Shown here: positions 1 to 5,134 of the stretch, in pieces
Layout: every line of letters starts with the position of its first letter
How positions within the stretch are numbered: position 1 is the stretch's first letter
Source: an uncultured Sutterella sp.
GTDB lineage: Bacteria > Pseudomonadota > Gammaproteobacteria > Burkholderiales > Burkholderiaceae_F
Direction of reading: 5' to 3'
NCBI GenBank assembly: GCA_900553105.1
Contig: USCE01000099.1
Span: 1-5,546 of the forward strand
DNA length: 5,546 nt
Program-made: the position numbers and the translations under genes
The notes under the pieces: model-generated
What the model saw: the letters and a program-made list of their open reading frames with translations, nothing else
Told to the model about the DNA's origin: nothing
Databases searched by the model: none

Positions 1-344
1 GCGTAGCACTGTCCTTTTTTGTCGGTTTTCTCTCTTCGATTCTTGGCATCGGCGGCGGCGTTATTCACGTGCCGATGCTGGTATTCGCTTTGGGATTCCC
101 TCCGCACATTGCTGTAGCCACTTCAACATTTGTGTTAATGGTCAGCGCCGCCGTCGGGGTTGTCGGACACGCCATGCTTGCCCACATCGTCTGGGTTCCT
201 GCTTTAGCCGTCGGCTTCGGCGCCATCGTCGGCGCTCAGATAGGCGCAATGCTCTCCAAGAAAAGCCGCCCGCGCCTTATCATTGTTATTTTGTCGTGCG
301 TTATGTTCGTGCTCGGACTGCAATTTGTCGTCCGAGCACTCTAA
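1..344 (+). CDS. TauE/SafE family sulfite/anion exporter, C-terminal part (5' truncated by window)
   Basis: The reading frame is open from base 3 to the TAA ending at 344 and gives 113 residues. It is the C-terminal portion of an inner-membrane protein. Visible features are a glycine-rich motif GIGGG (visible residues 15-19), then HVPMLV and an ATST segment (39-42), followed by long hydrophobic stretches and a basic KKSRPR loop before the last membrane helix. The glycine-rich motif followed by a P-x-L and an A-T-S-T segment is the signature of each half of TauE/SafE (DUF81) permeases, so this should be the second half of the usual pair. Family members are linked to export of sulfite, sulfoacetate or other organosulfur anions, but the substrate cannot be read from this fragment. 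A GTG at 69 could be mistaken for a start, but the frame continues upstream with family motifs, so the true start lies outside the window. Confidence 0.85.
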   Translation, partial: VALSFFVGFLSSILGIGGGVIHVPMLVFALGFPPHIAVATSTFVLMVSAAVGVVGHAMLAHIVWVPALAVGFGAIVGAQIGAMLSKKSRPRLIIVILSCVMFVLGLQFVVRAL

Positions 345-365
345 GTCAGATTCATCGAATTGATT

Positions 366-1541
366 TCAGATGCTCTTTTCCTGAGGTTCAACACCTTGGG
401 GAAAGAGCACCCAGGCTTTCACCTGGCTGTTTTGGCGACCAGCCGCCAGTGCCGCATCATCACCGCTTCCCCAATAGAAGTCGAATCGGATAGGCCCCCG
501 AATCGCCCCGCCGGTATCTTGTGTAACAACGGCAGTTGTGTATTTCATGTCGGGATTGGATTGTTCTACGTCAACCACCAAAGGCCATCCCATTTCATAG
601 AAGCGACGATCAACCGCTACAGACCCCTTATCGGTTAAGGGCACACCTTGAGCGCCGATCGGACCCTCTGTCGGATCTTGATCTTTACGCTCTACGAAGA
701 ACACATAACTCGGATTTTGGTTTAGAACCGATTGGACGAGTTTGGGATTTTTTCGGGCCCAGGCTTGGATGTTTTGCATCGAAAGCTCATGAGCATCCAA
801 CCATCCTTGCCGAATCAGATAATTTCCGATACCGCGATACGGATGTCCATTCACGTCACCGTAACCTACGCGCATATAAGAACCATCGGGTAACACGATG
901 CGCCCGGAACCTTGAATCTGCAAGAAAAATGCAGCAACGGGATCTTCAACCCAAGCAATCGCATAACGATCAAGATTACGGTTGTGAAGTTGGGCGCGAG
1001 TGTCATACGGTACAAGACGATTCCCTTCGAGCTGACCGCGAAGTCGCATTCCTTTAAGTTGCGGATAAACGTCAGACAAATCCACCGTAATCAAATCCGC
1101 CGGCATTGTGTGAAGCGGATAGATATAAGGGGGCTTTTTCACGCGACTGCCGTAAAGAATCGGTTCATAATAGCCTGTCATCTTGCCGACATCAGTCATT
1201 GTTACCGAGCTTTGATCTTGTGCACGACTAACGGCTACGGCTTTGTAAGGCGTGAAATAGGATTTAAAAAATGCCTCCGCAGACTCATCCGATACAGCAC
1301 CGGCCTTCGCGCATACATCACTCCAGCCTGCACGGGCGCTCATTTTGACACAGCTCTTTTTAAAAGCACTGAGGGCCGGTTTCCAATCGCTTACCAAGGG
1401 CATTGACGCAAAATCCGTCTTTTCAAAAGTCAGCTTTGTCTGTCCGGGTTCGATCTCTGGCACTTTTTCCGGCTCTGGCGTGCCGCATGCAGCCAGCATG
1501 GTTGCAACAGCTACATAAAAACACAGTCTGCTAAATTGCAT
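366..1541 (-). CDS. mltA: Membrane-bound lytic murein transglycosylase A (lipoprotein)
   Basis: This encodes a 391-residue outer-membrane lipoprotein that cleaves the MurNAc-GlcNAc bond of peptidoglycan to form 1,6-anhydro-MurNAc ends (E. coli MltA has 365 residues). The N-terminus is a lipoprotein signal with lipobox L16-A17-A18-C19, followed by a Pro/Glu-rich linker. The MltA barrel domain follows, with GYYEP at 123-127, QIQGSGR at 208-214 and GYGDVNGHPYRGIG at 226-239. The C-terminal 3D domain carries three conserved aspartates, apparently D311, D342 (DTGGAIRG) and D354 (FDFYWG). By recalled alignment D354 corresponds to the catalytic Asp308 of mature E. coli MltA. The start is ATG at 1541, with a purine-rich AGAGAG about seven bases upstream and a signal peptide beginning directly there. 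A TACAAT on the minus strand (1574-1569) is a possible -10 box, but no good -35 is seen. The gene converges on the exporter gene and is divergent from rpe. Confidence 0.95.
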   Translation of the reverse strand: MQFSRLCFYVAVATMLAACGTPEPEKVPEIEPGQTKLTFEKTDFASMPLVSDWKPALSAFKKSCVKMSARAGWSDVCAKAGAVSDESAEAFFKSYFTPYKAVAVSRAQDQSSVTMTDVGKMTGYYEPILYGSRVKKPPYIYPLHTMPADLITVDLSDVYPQLKGMRLRGQLEGNRLVPYDTRAQLHNRNLDRYAIAWVEDPVAAFFLQIQGSGRIVLPDGSYMRVGYGDVNGHPYRGIGNYLIRQGWLDAHELSMQNIQAWARKNPKLVQSVLNQNPSYVFFVERKDQDPTEGPIGAQGVPLTDKGSVAVDRRFYEMGWPLVVDVEQSNPDMKYTTAVVTQDTGGAIRGPIRFDFYWGSGDDAALAAGRQNSQVKAWVLFPQGVEPQEKSI

Positions 1542-1644
1542 GGGTTGGCTCTCTTATAGGGATGATTTATTGTACTGAAACACGGTTACAGTGCTGTATC
1601 TCGTTTACAATTGGTGCAGATTTCTTCAAAAGAACTAACTTAAC

Positions 1645-1651
1645 AAAGGAG
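1645..1651 (+). promoter_or_regulatory. Strong Shine-Dalgarno (AAAGGAG) not positioned for rpe
   Basis: AAAGGAG is the best Shine-Dalgarno match in the mltA-rpe gap, but it lies 50 nt upstream of the only possible rpe start (ATG 1702), too far to serve it directly. It is six bases upstream of a TTG at 1658 and directly abuts an ATG at 1652. Both open the same short frame, which ends on the rpe start codon. The rpe ATG itself has only a weak GTGA (1692-1695) in front of it. Confidence 0.5.
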
Positions 1652-1657
1652 ATGGCG

Positions 1658-1705
1658 TTGCTTTGCATAGGAATATGCAAGTTTTTGCGCTGTGAACATC
1701 TATGA
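1658..1705 (+). CDS. Possible 15-codon leader ORF, translationally coupled to rpe
   Basis: A short frame opens at TTG 1658 (or at the in-frame ATG 1652, which would add two codons) behind the AAAGGAG at 1645-1651. It ends at TGA 1703-1705, giving MLCIGICKFLRCEHL. Its stop overlaps the rpe start as ATGA (1702-1705), a geometry typical of translational coupling. Three of the 15 residues are cysteine (positions 3, 7 and 12). I do not recognise the peptide. The case rests only on the ribosome-binding site, the frame and the overlap. TTG is a weak start and the ATG is too close to the Shine-Dalgarno, so this could be a chance ORF in the rpe leader. If real, the likely role is to deliver ribosomes to rpe, whose own start lacks a good site, or to act as a regulatory leader peptide. 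Confidence 0.3.
   Translation: MLCIGICKFLRCEHL
1663..1680 (+). repeat. Perfect 7-bp inverted repeat / GGAA-loop hairpin ahead of rpe
   Basis: TTGCATA (1663-1669) and TATGCAA (1674-1680) are perfect inverted repeats separated by GGAA. In RNA this is a seven-pair stem closed by a GNRA-type tetraloop. It sits inside the possible leader ORF, between the AAAGGAG and the rpe ATG 22 nt downstream. It has no U-run behind it, so it is not an intrinsic terminator. As DNA it could equally be a small operator for a dimeric repressor. Confidence 0.55.
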
Positions 1706-2466
1706 GTATTTTCGGCCGCCCCAAAGCTTCAGAAAAATGTCGCATTGCTCCGTCGATTCTCTCGGCTGACTTTGCCCGACTCGGTGAAGAAGTGCGTGAT
1801 GTCGTCGCCGCTGGCGCTGACTGGATTCACTTTGACGTCATGGACAATCACTACGTCCCTAATCTCACGGTTGGGCCTTTGGTTTGTCAAGCTATCCGCC
1901 CTCACGTGCAAGTTCCCATTGACGTGCACTTAATGGTCGAGCCGGTCGACGAAATCATCCCGATGTTTGCCAAAGCCGGCGCCGATTACATCACATTTCA
2001 CTGCGAAGCGAGCCGTCATATCGACCGCACTTTAGGACTGATTCACGACTGCGGTTGCAAAGCCGGCCTAGTCTTCAATCCCTCTACGCCGCTGTCGTAT
2101 CTGGACTACGTACTCGATAAAGTTGACCTTGTTTTGCTAATGAGTGTCAACCCGGGTTTTGGCGGTCAATCTTTTATTGCGTCGGCTTTACCCAAACTTC
2201 AGAAAGTACGCCACATCATCGACCAACATAAAGCGACCACAGGACACGAAATCTTCTTAGAAATCGACGGAGGCGTCAAGGTTGACAACATCGGTGCGAT
2301 TGCTGCAGCTGGCGCTGATACGTTTGTTGCCGGCAGTGCCATTTTCGGAAAAAAGACTCCCTCGGGTTACCGTCAGGTAATCAACCAGATGCGAGATGCT
2401 ATCGATGAAGCCATGATTGAGGTCTGGCGAAAAGTTGAACAGGAAATGAATCGTGATCGCGGTTAA
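1702..2466 (+). CDS. rpe: Ribulose-phosphate 3-epimerase
   Basis: This encodes a 254-residue cytoplasmic TIM-barrel enzyme that interconverts D-ribulose 5-phosphate and D-xylulose 5-phosphate in the pentose phosphate pathway. The family signatures are all present: IAPSILSADF (15-24), WIHFDVMDNHYVPNLT (41-56), DVHLMVEP (74-81), NPGFGGQ (150-156), EIDGG (187-191) and the phosphate-binding GSAIFG (211-216). Expected metal ligands are H43, D45, H76 and D189, with D45 and D189 as the acid/base pair; all are intact. It is longer than E. coli Rpe (about 225 residues) because of about 14 extra N-terminal residues and a charged C-terminal tail. ATG 1702 is the only usable start, since an in-frame TGA at 1693-1695 blocks extension and no alternative start precedes the IAPSILS motif. 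It lacks a good Shine-Dalgarno (see the leader ORF). It overlaps gph by 14 nt. Confidence 0.97.
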   Translation: MSIFGRPKASEKCRIAPSILSADFARLGEEVRDVVAAGADWIHFDVMDNHYVPNLTVGPLVCQAIRPHVQVPIDVHLMVEPVDEIIPMFAKAGADYITFHCEASRHIDRTLGLIHDCGCKAGLVFNPSTPLSYLDYVLDKVDLVLLMSVNPGFGGQSFIASALPKLQKVRHIIDQHKATTGHEIFLEIDGGVKVDNIGAIAAAGADTFVAGSAIFGKKTPSGYRQVINQMRDAIDEAMIEVWRKVEQEMNRDRG

Positions 2467-3157
2467 AGCTCTTTTATTCGATTTGGACGGCACTCTTGTT
2501 GATTCCGTCGATGATTTGACGGTAGCGGCTAATATTGCACTCAAAGCAGCCGGCTACTCCCCCGTCTCACGCGACGATATGGGGCGATTTATCGGCAAAG
2601 GTGCGCGTGTTCTCATTGAACGCGTCTTAACTTCAAAACTCGGTCGCAAACCAGAGGCTGATGAGCTTGAGCCGTTGCTTACGCGCTATCTGAGTGAAAT
2701 GAACAATGCCAAGGATTGCTACACTAAATTATTGCCCGGGGTAACAAATGCTCTTTCACGACTCAAGGCGGCAGGCATCTCCATGGCAGTTGTCACAAAC
2801 AAACCCTCGCTGGCTGCTCGAAGCCTTTTACTTCGCTTCAAACTCATGGAGTTTTTTGATTGCGTTATCGGTGCCGATGATGTCAAAACACCTAAGCCTG
2901 ACCCCGAAATGCTACAAATGGCCGCCGACATCATGCAAGTCAACCTGTCGGACTGTGCAATGATCGGTGACTCCATGAATGACGCATTGGGGGCAGAAAA
3001 TGCCGGCATTCAAGCGCTTTTAGTAAAAACAGGGTATAACGAAGGTATTGCTATCGACCTTTGGGTTATGCAAAATAACAAGAGCATTCCGGTTTACAAC
3101 ACGATGACCGAGCTTGCTGACGATGTACTCAAAATAACGACGGAGACCACCCCGTGA
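2453..3157 (+). CDS. gph: Phosphoglycolate phosphatase (HAD superfamily)
   Basis: This encodes a 234-residue HAD phosphatase predicted to hydrolyse 2-phosphoglycolate to glycolate, removing a toxic product of DNA repair and of oxygenation side reactions. HAD motif I is DLDGTLVDS (10-18), with nucleophile D10 and acid/base D12. Motif II is T115 in VVTNKP, motif III is K148 in KTPKPDP, and motif IV is GDSMND (172-177) with D173 and D177. A helical C1-type cap lies between motifs I and II, including GRFIGKG (44-50), as in Gph. Length fits the family (about 220-250 residues). The start is GTG 2453, preceded by AGGA (2441-2444) eight bases upstream. No closer start fits, because motif I begins at residue 10. 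The 14-nt overlap with rpe implies coupling, and rpe-gph adjacency supports the Gph assignment over other HAD activities. Substrate specificity is inferred from similarity and context. Confidence 0.92.
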   Translation: MIAVKALLFDLDGTLVDSVDDLTVAANIALKAAGYSPVSRDDMGRFIGKGARVLIERVLTSKLGRKPEADELEPLLTRYLSEMNNAKDCYTKLLPGVTNALSRLKAAGISMAVVTNKPSLAARSLLLRFKLMEFFDCVIGADDVKTPKPDPEMLQMAADIMQVNLSDCAMIGDSMNDALGAENAGIQALLVKTGYNEGIAIDLWVMQNNKSIPVYNTMTELADDVLKITTETTP

Positions 3158-3555
3158 AAAAAGCACTTTTATTGAGCTCCCTTCTGATCTTGGCGATCCC
3201 GGCTGCCCATGCACAGGGCTCGATTGAGCAGTGCTACAAAGCGGCCACCAATGAGGTTGCGATGCGGGAATGTCTGAAAAAAGAACTTCAACAAACCCGT
3301 GATGAATATCGCGAAGCGTTAGATAAACTCACGCAACAGGCTGGCGAACTTGATCGAGTGACTGGTCGCAACGAAGCGATCCCGGCGCTTGAGAAGGCCA
3401 ATATGTCCTTTGATCGCTACGTCTCTGAGCAGTGCCGATTTGAAGAAACGATGTTTAGCGGCGGATCGGGTGCAGGTGCTGCCAACTTAGCCTGCCAAAT
3501 CAATCTGCTTCATATTCGCATCGGCGCTATGGAAGCATTTACCGCCGAACAATAA
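3154..3555 (+). CDS. Exported DUF1311 / LprI-like protein (putative lysozyme-inhibitor family)
   Basis: This encodes a 133-residue protein with a clear Sec signal peptide: a KK n-region, a hydrophobic stretch LLLSSLLILAIP, and an AHA|Q cleavage site after residue 20. The mature part is mostly helical and charged, with four cysteines (C27, C40, C94, C114) that could form two disulfides in the periplasm. The layout resembles DUF1311/LprI: C-x12-C, a D-E-Y-x-x-A-L-D-x-L segment (50-59), an F-D-R-Y-x3-Q-C motif near 86-94, a Gly-rich GGSGAG (103-108), then a C and a basic helix ending. LprI of Mycobacterium tuberculosis inhibits lysozyme. Whether this protein does is unknown. The start is GTG 3154 with GGAG (3142-3145) eight bases upstream, and it overlaps the gph stop as GTGA. 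The divergent neighbour is a lytic transglycosylase. Family assignment is from pattern only. Confidence 0.7.
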   Translation: MKKALLLSSLLILAIPAAHAQGSIEQCYKAATNEVAMRECLKKELQQTRDEYREALDKLTQQAGELDRVTGRNEAIPALEKANMSFDRYVSEQCRFEETMFSGGSGAGAANLACQINLLHIRIGAMEAFTAEQ

Positions 3556-3563
3556 TCACTTCC

Positions 3564-4295
3564 ATGAATCGCTTAGACTACAGTGGCGTTAAGCCTGACT
3601 GGCATGACGCCCTTGCGACATTTTTTTCGACACAGACAGGTCAAAACCTCGCCGCTTTTATTAAAAGCCGAGAAGAAGCGGGCGCAGTCATTTACCCGGC
3701 TCACCCTTTTCGCGCATTGGAACTTACCGCACTGACACAAACTCGCGTTATCATCGTGGGACAGGACCCCTATCACGGCCCCGGACAAGCTCAAGGACTC
3801 TCGTTTCACGTACCCGCAGAGTGCAAAATCCCGCCAAGTCTTCGCAATATCCATAAAGAATTACAACGCGACCTCGGTATCGCCCGCCCTCAGACCGGAG
3901 AGCTAACGGGATGGGCTCAACAAGGAGTTTTGTTACTGAATGCAGTGCTGACCGTGGAAGAGGGCAAGGCAGCTAGCCACGCCAAAAAGGGCTGGGAGGT
4001 TCTTACCGATACGCTCTTGGGCTTGGTAGCACAAGACAATAGCCCCAAAGTTTTTATGCTCTGGGGAGCTTATGCACAATCTAAAGAGTCTCTTATTGCC
4101 GCTACAGGACTTAATCATTTGGTTTTAAAAAGTAACCACCCTTCTCCACTATCGGCCACAAAGCCCCCTGTTCCATTTATCGGCTGCGGACACTTCTCCA
4201 AAGCCAATCTCTGGTTAACAAAACAAGGTTTGCAGCCGATTCACTGGGATCTGTTTAGTGATTCAGAACCTGCGCAAAATTCTTTTTCCTTTTAA
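3564..4295 (+). CDS. ung: Uracil-DNA glycosylase, family 1
   Basis: This encodes a 243-residue base-excision repair enzyme that removes uracil from DNA (E. coli Ung has 229 residues). The water-activating motif GQDPYHG is at 66-72 (catalytic D68, Y70 guarding the pocket), followed by GLSFHVP (78-84, with F81 stacking on uracil). LLLNAVLTV (123-131) supplies the uracil-reading N126, and HPSPLS (192-197) supplies the leucine intercalation loop and catalytic H192. The usual LLNTVLTV reads LLNAVLTV, a conservative change outside the catalytic set. The ATG at 3564 is 8 nt after the stop of the upstream gene and has no evident Shine-Dalgarno. No alternative start lies before the conserved N-terminal region, so translation probably depends on re-initiating ribosomes. 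The C-terminal tail DSEPAQNSFSF is extra. It is the last gene of the rpe cluster, with no strong terminator behind it. Confidence 0.97.
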   Translation: MNRLDYSGVKPDWHDALATFFSTQTGQNLAAFIKSREEAGAVIYPAHPFRALELTALTQTRVIIVGQDPYHGPGQAQGLSFHVPAECKIPPSLRNIHKELQRDLGIARPQTGELTGWAQQGVLLLNAVLTVEEGKAASHAKKGWEVLTDTLLGLVAQDNSPKVFMLWGAYAQSKESLIAATGLNHLVLKSNHPSPLSATKPPVPFIGCGHFSKANLWLTKQGLQPIHWDLFSDSEPAQNSFSF

Positions 4296-4340
4296 ATCGA
4301 GAAGTTGCATAGTATTTGATGAAAATTTTTAAAACAGGGT

Positions 4341-4369
4341 TTGCAAACAGATTTTTTTTTCGTTAAAAT
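4341..4369 (+). promoter_or_regulatory. Probable sigma-70 promoter of the tRNA-Phe gene
   Basis: TTGCAA (4341-4346, four of six to the -35 consensus) and TAAAAT (4364-4369, five of six to the -10 consensus) are separated by exactly 17 bp. Initiation would fall near 4376, about ten bases before the tRNA. The -35 box lies in a 10-bp palindrome GTTTGCAAAC (4339-4348), and a run of nine T fills part of the spacer (4352-4360). That T-run could also help end transcripts from ung, though no convincing hairpin precedes it. Confidence 0.6.
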
Positions 4370-4385
4370 GACAAACTCTTACGGC

Positions 4386-4461
4386 GGCTAGGTAGCTCAG
4401 TTGGTAGAGCAGCGGATTGAAAATCCGCGTGTCGGCGGTTCGATTCCGTCCCTAGCCACCA
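4386..4461 (+). tRNA. tRNA-Phe (anticodon GAA), CCA encoded
   Basis: This is a complete 76-nt cloverleaf. The acceptor stem GGCTAGG (4386-4392) pairs with CCTAGCC (4451-4457), followed by A and an encoded CCA end (4458-4461). The D arm contains GCTCAGTTGGTAGAGC. The anticodon stem GCGGA/TCCGC encloses loop TTGAAAA, so the anticodon is GAA, reading UUC/UUU. The variable loop is GTGTC, and the T arm is GGCGG-TTCGATT-CCGTC with one G-U pair. It is a single-gene unit with its own promoter and terminator. Confidence 0.98.
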
Positions 4462-4469
4462 AATAAATC

Positions 4470-4492
4470 AACAGGCTACGGCCTGTTTTTTT
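4470..4492 (+). terminator. Rho-independent terminator after tRNA-Phe
   Basis: AACAGGC (4470-4476) and GCCTGTT (4481-4487) form a perfect seven-pair stem around TACG. This is a C(UACG)G loop of the very stable UNCG class. The stem runs into a T-tract (4486-4492). It lies nine bases after the tRNA CCA end and separates the tRNA unit from the xpt operon. Confidence 0.92.
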
Positions 4493-4493
4493 A

Positions 4494-4521
4494 TTTCTGC
4501 TTGGTTCATCTGCCGTATAAT
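4494..4521 (+). promoter_or_regulatory. Probable promoter of the xpt-permease operon
   Basis: A perfect -10 box TATAAT lies at 4516-4521. The -35 is poor; the best fit is TTTCTG (4494-4499) with a 16-bp spacer, directly abutting the T-tract of the tRNA terminator. Initiation would be near 4528, giving a leader of only about 30 nt. That is too short for a purine riboswitch, so any purine control would have to act through a protein or at the promoter. Confidence 0.5.
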
Positions 4522-4558
4522 TCCCTCATTCCAATTTTCTCTTCTTGCGGTTTTTGCT

Positions 4559-5125
4559 ATGAAAGCACTCAAAGAGCGCATCCTTAAAGACGGTAAATGT
4601 TTTGAAGGCGGCATTTTAAAAGTTGATAACTTTATCAATCATCAAATGGATCCCATTTTGATGAAGTCCATGGCGGTAGAATTTGTCCGACGCTTCGCTG
4701 GCAATGACATCAATAAGATCCTCACGATTGAAGCCAGCGGTATCGCTCCAGCCATTATGACGGGGTACCTGTTGGAGTTACCCGTTGTTTTTGCCAAAAA
4801 GAAAGTGCCGAGCACGATGGAAAACATGCTCGCAACCAAAGTATTTTCTTTTACCAAAAACCGTTCCTATGACGTCTGCATCAGCAAAGACTACCTTTGT
4901 GAAGGAGACAAAGTACTCTTTATCGATGATTTCCTTGCTAACGGCAACGCCGCTAAGGGCATCATTGATCTCGTCAATCAAGCCGGAGCAGAATTGGTCG
5001 GCATGGGCTTTTTGATTGAGAAGGGCTTTCAAGCTGGCGGAAAAGAATTGCGCGATATGGGCATTAAGGTTGAGTCCTTAGCCATCATTGACAGCTTGGA
5101 CAACCAACAGATCAAACTTCATTAA
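4559..5125 (+). CDS. xpt: Xanthine phosphoribosyltransferase
   Basis: This encodes a 188-residue cytosolic enzyme that converts xanthine plus PRPP to XMP plus pyrophosphate, feeding salvaged xanthine into guanine nucleotide synthesis. It strongly resembles Bacillus subtilis Xpt (194 residues). Shared features are MKALKERI at the start, KVDNFINHQMDPILM (21-35), TIEASGIAPAIMTG (56-69), VVFAKK (76-81), SFTK (97-100), the PRPP-binding loop VLFIDDFLANGNA (119-131) with D123/D124, IEKGFQ (153-158) and VESLA (171-175). This is the Xpt/adenine-PRT-like type rather than the short Gpt of enteric bacteria. The start is ATG 4559. It matches the N-terminus of the family exactly, yet has no Shine-Dalgarno; the bases before it are pyrimidine-rich with a lone GCGG. 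The downstream gene is an NCS2 nucleobase permease 9 nt away, confirming a xanthine-use operon. Confidence 0.96.
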   Translation: MKALKERILKDGKCFEGGILKVDNFINHQMDPILMKSMAVEFVRRFAGNDINKILTIEASGIAPAIMTGYLLELPVVFAKKKVPSTMENMLATKVFSFTKNRSYDVCISKDYLCEGDKVLFIDDFLANGNAAKGIIDLVNQAGAELVGMGFLIEKGFQAGGKELRDMGIKVESLAIIDSLDNQQIKLH

Positions 5126-5134
5126 GGATTGACC

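Noticed and set aside
69..344. Separate short gene starting at GTG 69
   Set aside because: The same frame is open to the left edge and contains the TauE/SafE glycine motif upstream of the GTG, so it is an internal codon of a truncated gene.
345..365. Bidirectional terminator between the convergent exporter gene and mltA
   Set aside because: The only pairing is a three-base ATC/GAT stem, or GAGCA with a TGCTC more than 30 bases away. Neither has a T-tract, so no terminator can be supported.
536..1406. Long plus-strand open frames (536-1057 and 912-1406) opposite mltA
   Set aside because: They lie entirely antisense to a gene with complete MltA motifs, their translations show no domain or hydrophobic pattern I recognise, and no ribosome-binding or promoter context supports them.
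1663..4312. Shared word TTGCATAG at 1663-1670 and 4305-4312 as a repeated regulatory site
   Set aside because: Eight matching bases are not striking in 5.5 kb, and the second copy lacks the inverted half present at the first.
4386..4461. tRNA-Phe as an integration site for a mobile element carrying xpt
   Set aside because: No integrase gene is present in the window and I find no second copy of the tRNA 3' end. The only partial match, CTAGCCAC inside ung near 3975, is eight bases and lies within conserved coding sequence.
4493..4558. Purine riboswitch upstream of xpt, as in Bacillus
   Set aside because: The gap between the tRNA terminator and the start codon is only 66 nt and includes the promoter. 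The leader is about 30 nt and lacks the three-stem aptamer and its conserved loops.
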